The notes below the pieces were generated by a model, which worked only from the letters and a program-made list of their open reading frames with translations, did not search any database and was not told where the DNA came from. A stretch of DNA of 64,000 nucleotides from Xylaria sp. FL1777 (Eukaryota > Ascomycota > Sordariomycetes > Xylariales > Xylariaceae), in the NCBI GenBank assembly GCA_022578965.1, contig MU400676.1:28058-92057 (forward strand), given 5' to 3'. Shown piece by piece: positions 62,901 through 64,000 of the stretch. Position numbers and translations under genes: made by a program. Positions within the stretch are counted from its first letter, which is position 1, and the number at the start of each line of letters is the position of its first letter.

Positions 62901-64000
62901 AAAATCTATTTAAATTATTAAAACTTAATAAAATTTATAACTACGCAAAAAATTACTAAACAACATAAAAATTAAATGGTTTTTTTTTTTAAATTTAACT
63001 TTAAAATATGCTACATTAAAAAAAAAAAAAACATTTAAGCAAACATACTTAGCTAACAAAGTTAAAAAAAATTTAAAGTTTTAAAAAAAAACATTTAAGT
63101 ATTATATTTCTAAAAAAATAAAAGCTTAAAAATTAAAATTATACTTAAAGACTTTATAAATATATAGCTATAATAAGCTTATAACTTAAAAAAGTTAGCA
63201 AAACTACAAAAACATAAAAAATCAAAAAAAAACAAGCTAATATATAAACATAAAGTTTACTTATTAAAATCTTTATAAAATAAGTTTATTAAAAAATTTT
63301 ATAAATATTTATTATATAAATACTAAAAAATAACAAAAATAGTTAAATAACTACAAAAAAAATATAATTTTTTAAAACTATAAAATATAATTAAATTTAT
63401 TATAAAAAAGTATAATATTTGTAATAAAGCTAAAATAGCTTAATATAAGCTTTATAAACTGCTATAACTTATATAAATACTTAAATAAGCATAACATATT
63501 ATTGCTTAAAATTTTATTATAATATTATTTTTATTAACTAATTTAATTATAAAAATATAATAAAATAAAATATAAGTTATTATTAATAAACTTATTAAGT
63601 ATGCTTATTTTTTACTGTTTAAAAAAAATGTAATAGCTAAACAATTTATATATGCTTTTATATGCTAATATTTAAATAAGCATAAGCTACTAAAAAAAAT
63701 TATTTTAAACTAAAATAAATTGTTTACTTTTAAATTTAAAACTAGTTTTTTTAAACTTATTAATATTAAACTAAAGTTTTTAATTGCTTATTATTTATAA
63801 ACTAACAAACAAATAAAAAAACTAAACTAAATATTAAAACAATATTTATAAAGTTATATTAACTACTAATAAAACAATTAAATAAAATTATTATTAATAA
63901 TATAGATTTTATATAATATATTAACAAACAAAAATATAAACATATTTTTATATAAAGCTATTTATAAATAGCAAGCAACTATTAAAAAACAAAAAAAAAC

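Larger units (their letters stand above)
58053..64000 (+). mobile_element. LTR retrotransposon E2, partial, inside LINE B2
   Basis: Second copy of element E. The left LTR (58053-58547) and 5.45 kb of interior are present; the right part is outside the window. It aligns with E1 37051 to about 42490 without large indels. It keeps more G and C than E1 and shows the Gag zinc knuckle more clearly, so it is younger or less mutated. It sits inside B2 at the position matching B1 30170, so B2 was there first. Confidence 0.85.

Noticed and set aside
1..64000. A mitochondrial or bacterial AT-rich genome as the source
   Set aside because: No rRNA, tRNA or coding frames, many LTR and LINE relics, and directional C-to-T decay point to nuclear fungal heterochromatin.

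Overview
The window is a gene-free, extremely A+T-rich block made almost entirely of dead, overlapping mobile elements. No intact gene, tRNA, rRNA or CRISPR array is visible. The longest uninterrupted reading frame is 109 codons (22336-22665, minus strand), and every recognisable protein motif is shot through with stops. The decay is C-to-T and G-to-A on both strands, concentrated in repeats, which is what repeat-induced point mutation (RIP) does in filamentous ascomycetes. The best guess is an AT-rich heterochromatic block of a Pezizomycotina-type fungus, possibly pericentromeric or subtelomeric. I cannot name the species.

Layout. 1-7022 is degenerate sequence with only microsatellites. 7023-7748 is a foldback element with inverted arms of about 220 bp and far less mutation. 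Family C, a repeat of unknown class, occurs at 8166-8850, at 25326-31000 (split) and at 44496-45625; two copies carry 89-bp tandem units. An 81-bp tandem repeat lies at 9597-9925. A LINE fragment (B0, 10290-24943) is broken by a 2.9-kb satellite-bearing insertion (10440-13371) and by a 10-kb element (G, 14785-24758) with 186-bp direct terminal repeats. A nearly complete LINE (B1, 25492-30642) sits in family C copy 2 with a 15-bp target duplication. 31000-36556 is mostly unassigned. Element E1 (36557-44224) is an LTR retrotransposon with AAATA target duplications. Element D (46059-53384) is an LTR element whose LTR starts TGTTGGAATA. A second LINE (B2, from about 53387) follows directly and is interrupted at 58053 by a second E copy (E2), which runs off the window.

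The elements have ordinary retrotransposon parts, all inactivated. E has a Gag zinc knuckle. B has ORF1-like and reverse-transcriptase blocks with the catalytic Asp-Asp changed to Asn-Asn. The nesting gives a relative history: C before B1, B2 before E2, B0 before G and before the satellite insertion. I found no sign of a new coding system. The most unusual features are the mutation context (C survives almost only after a purine), the satellite-like array with a small set of recurring spacings, and the weakly mutated foldback element.
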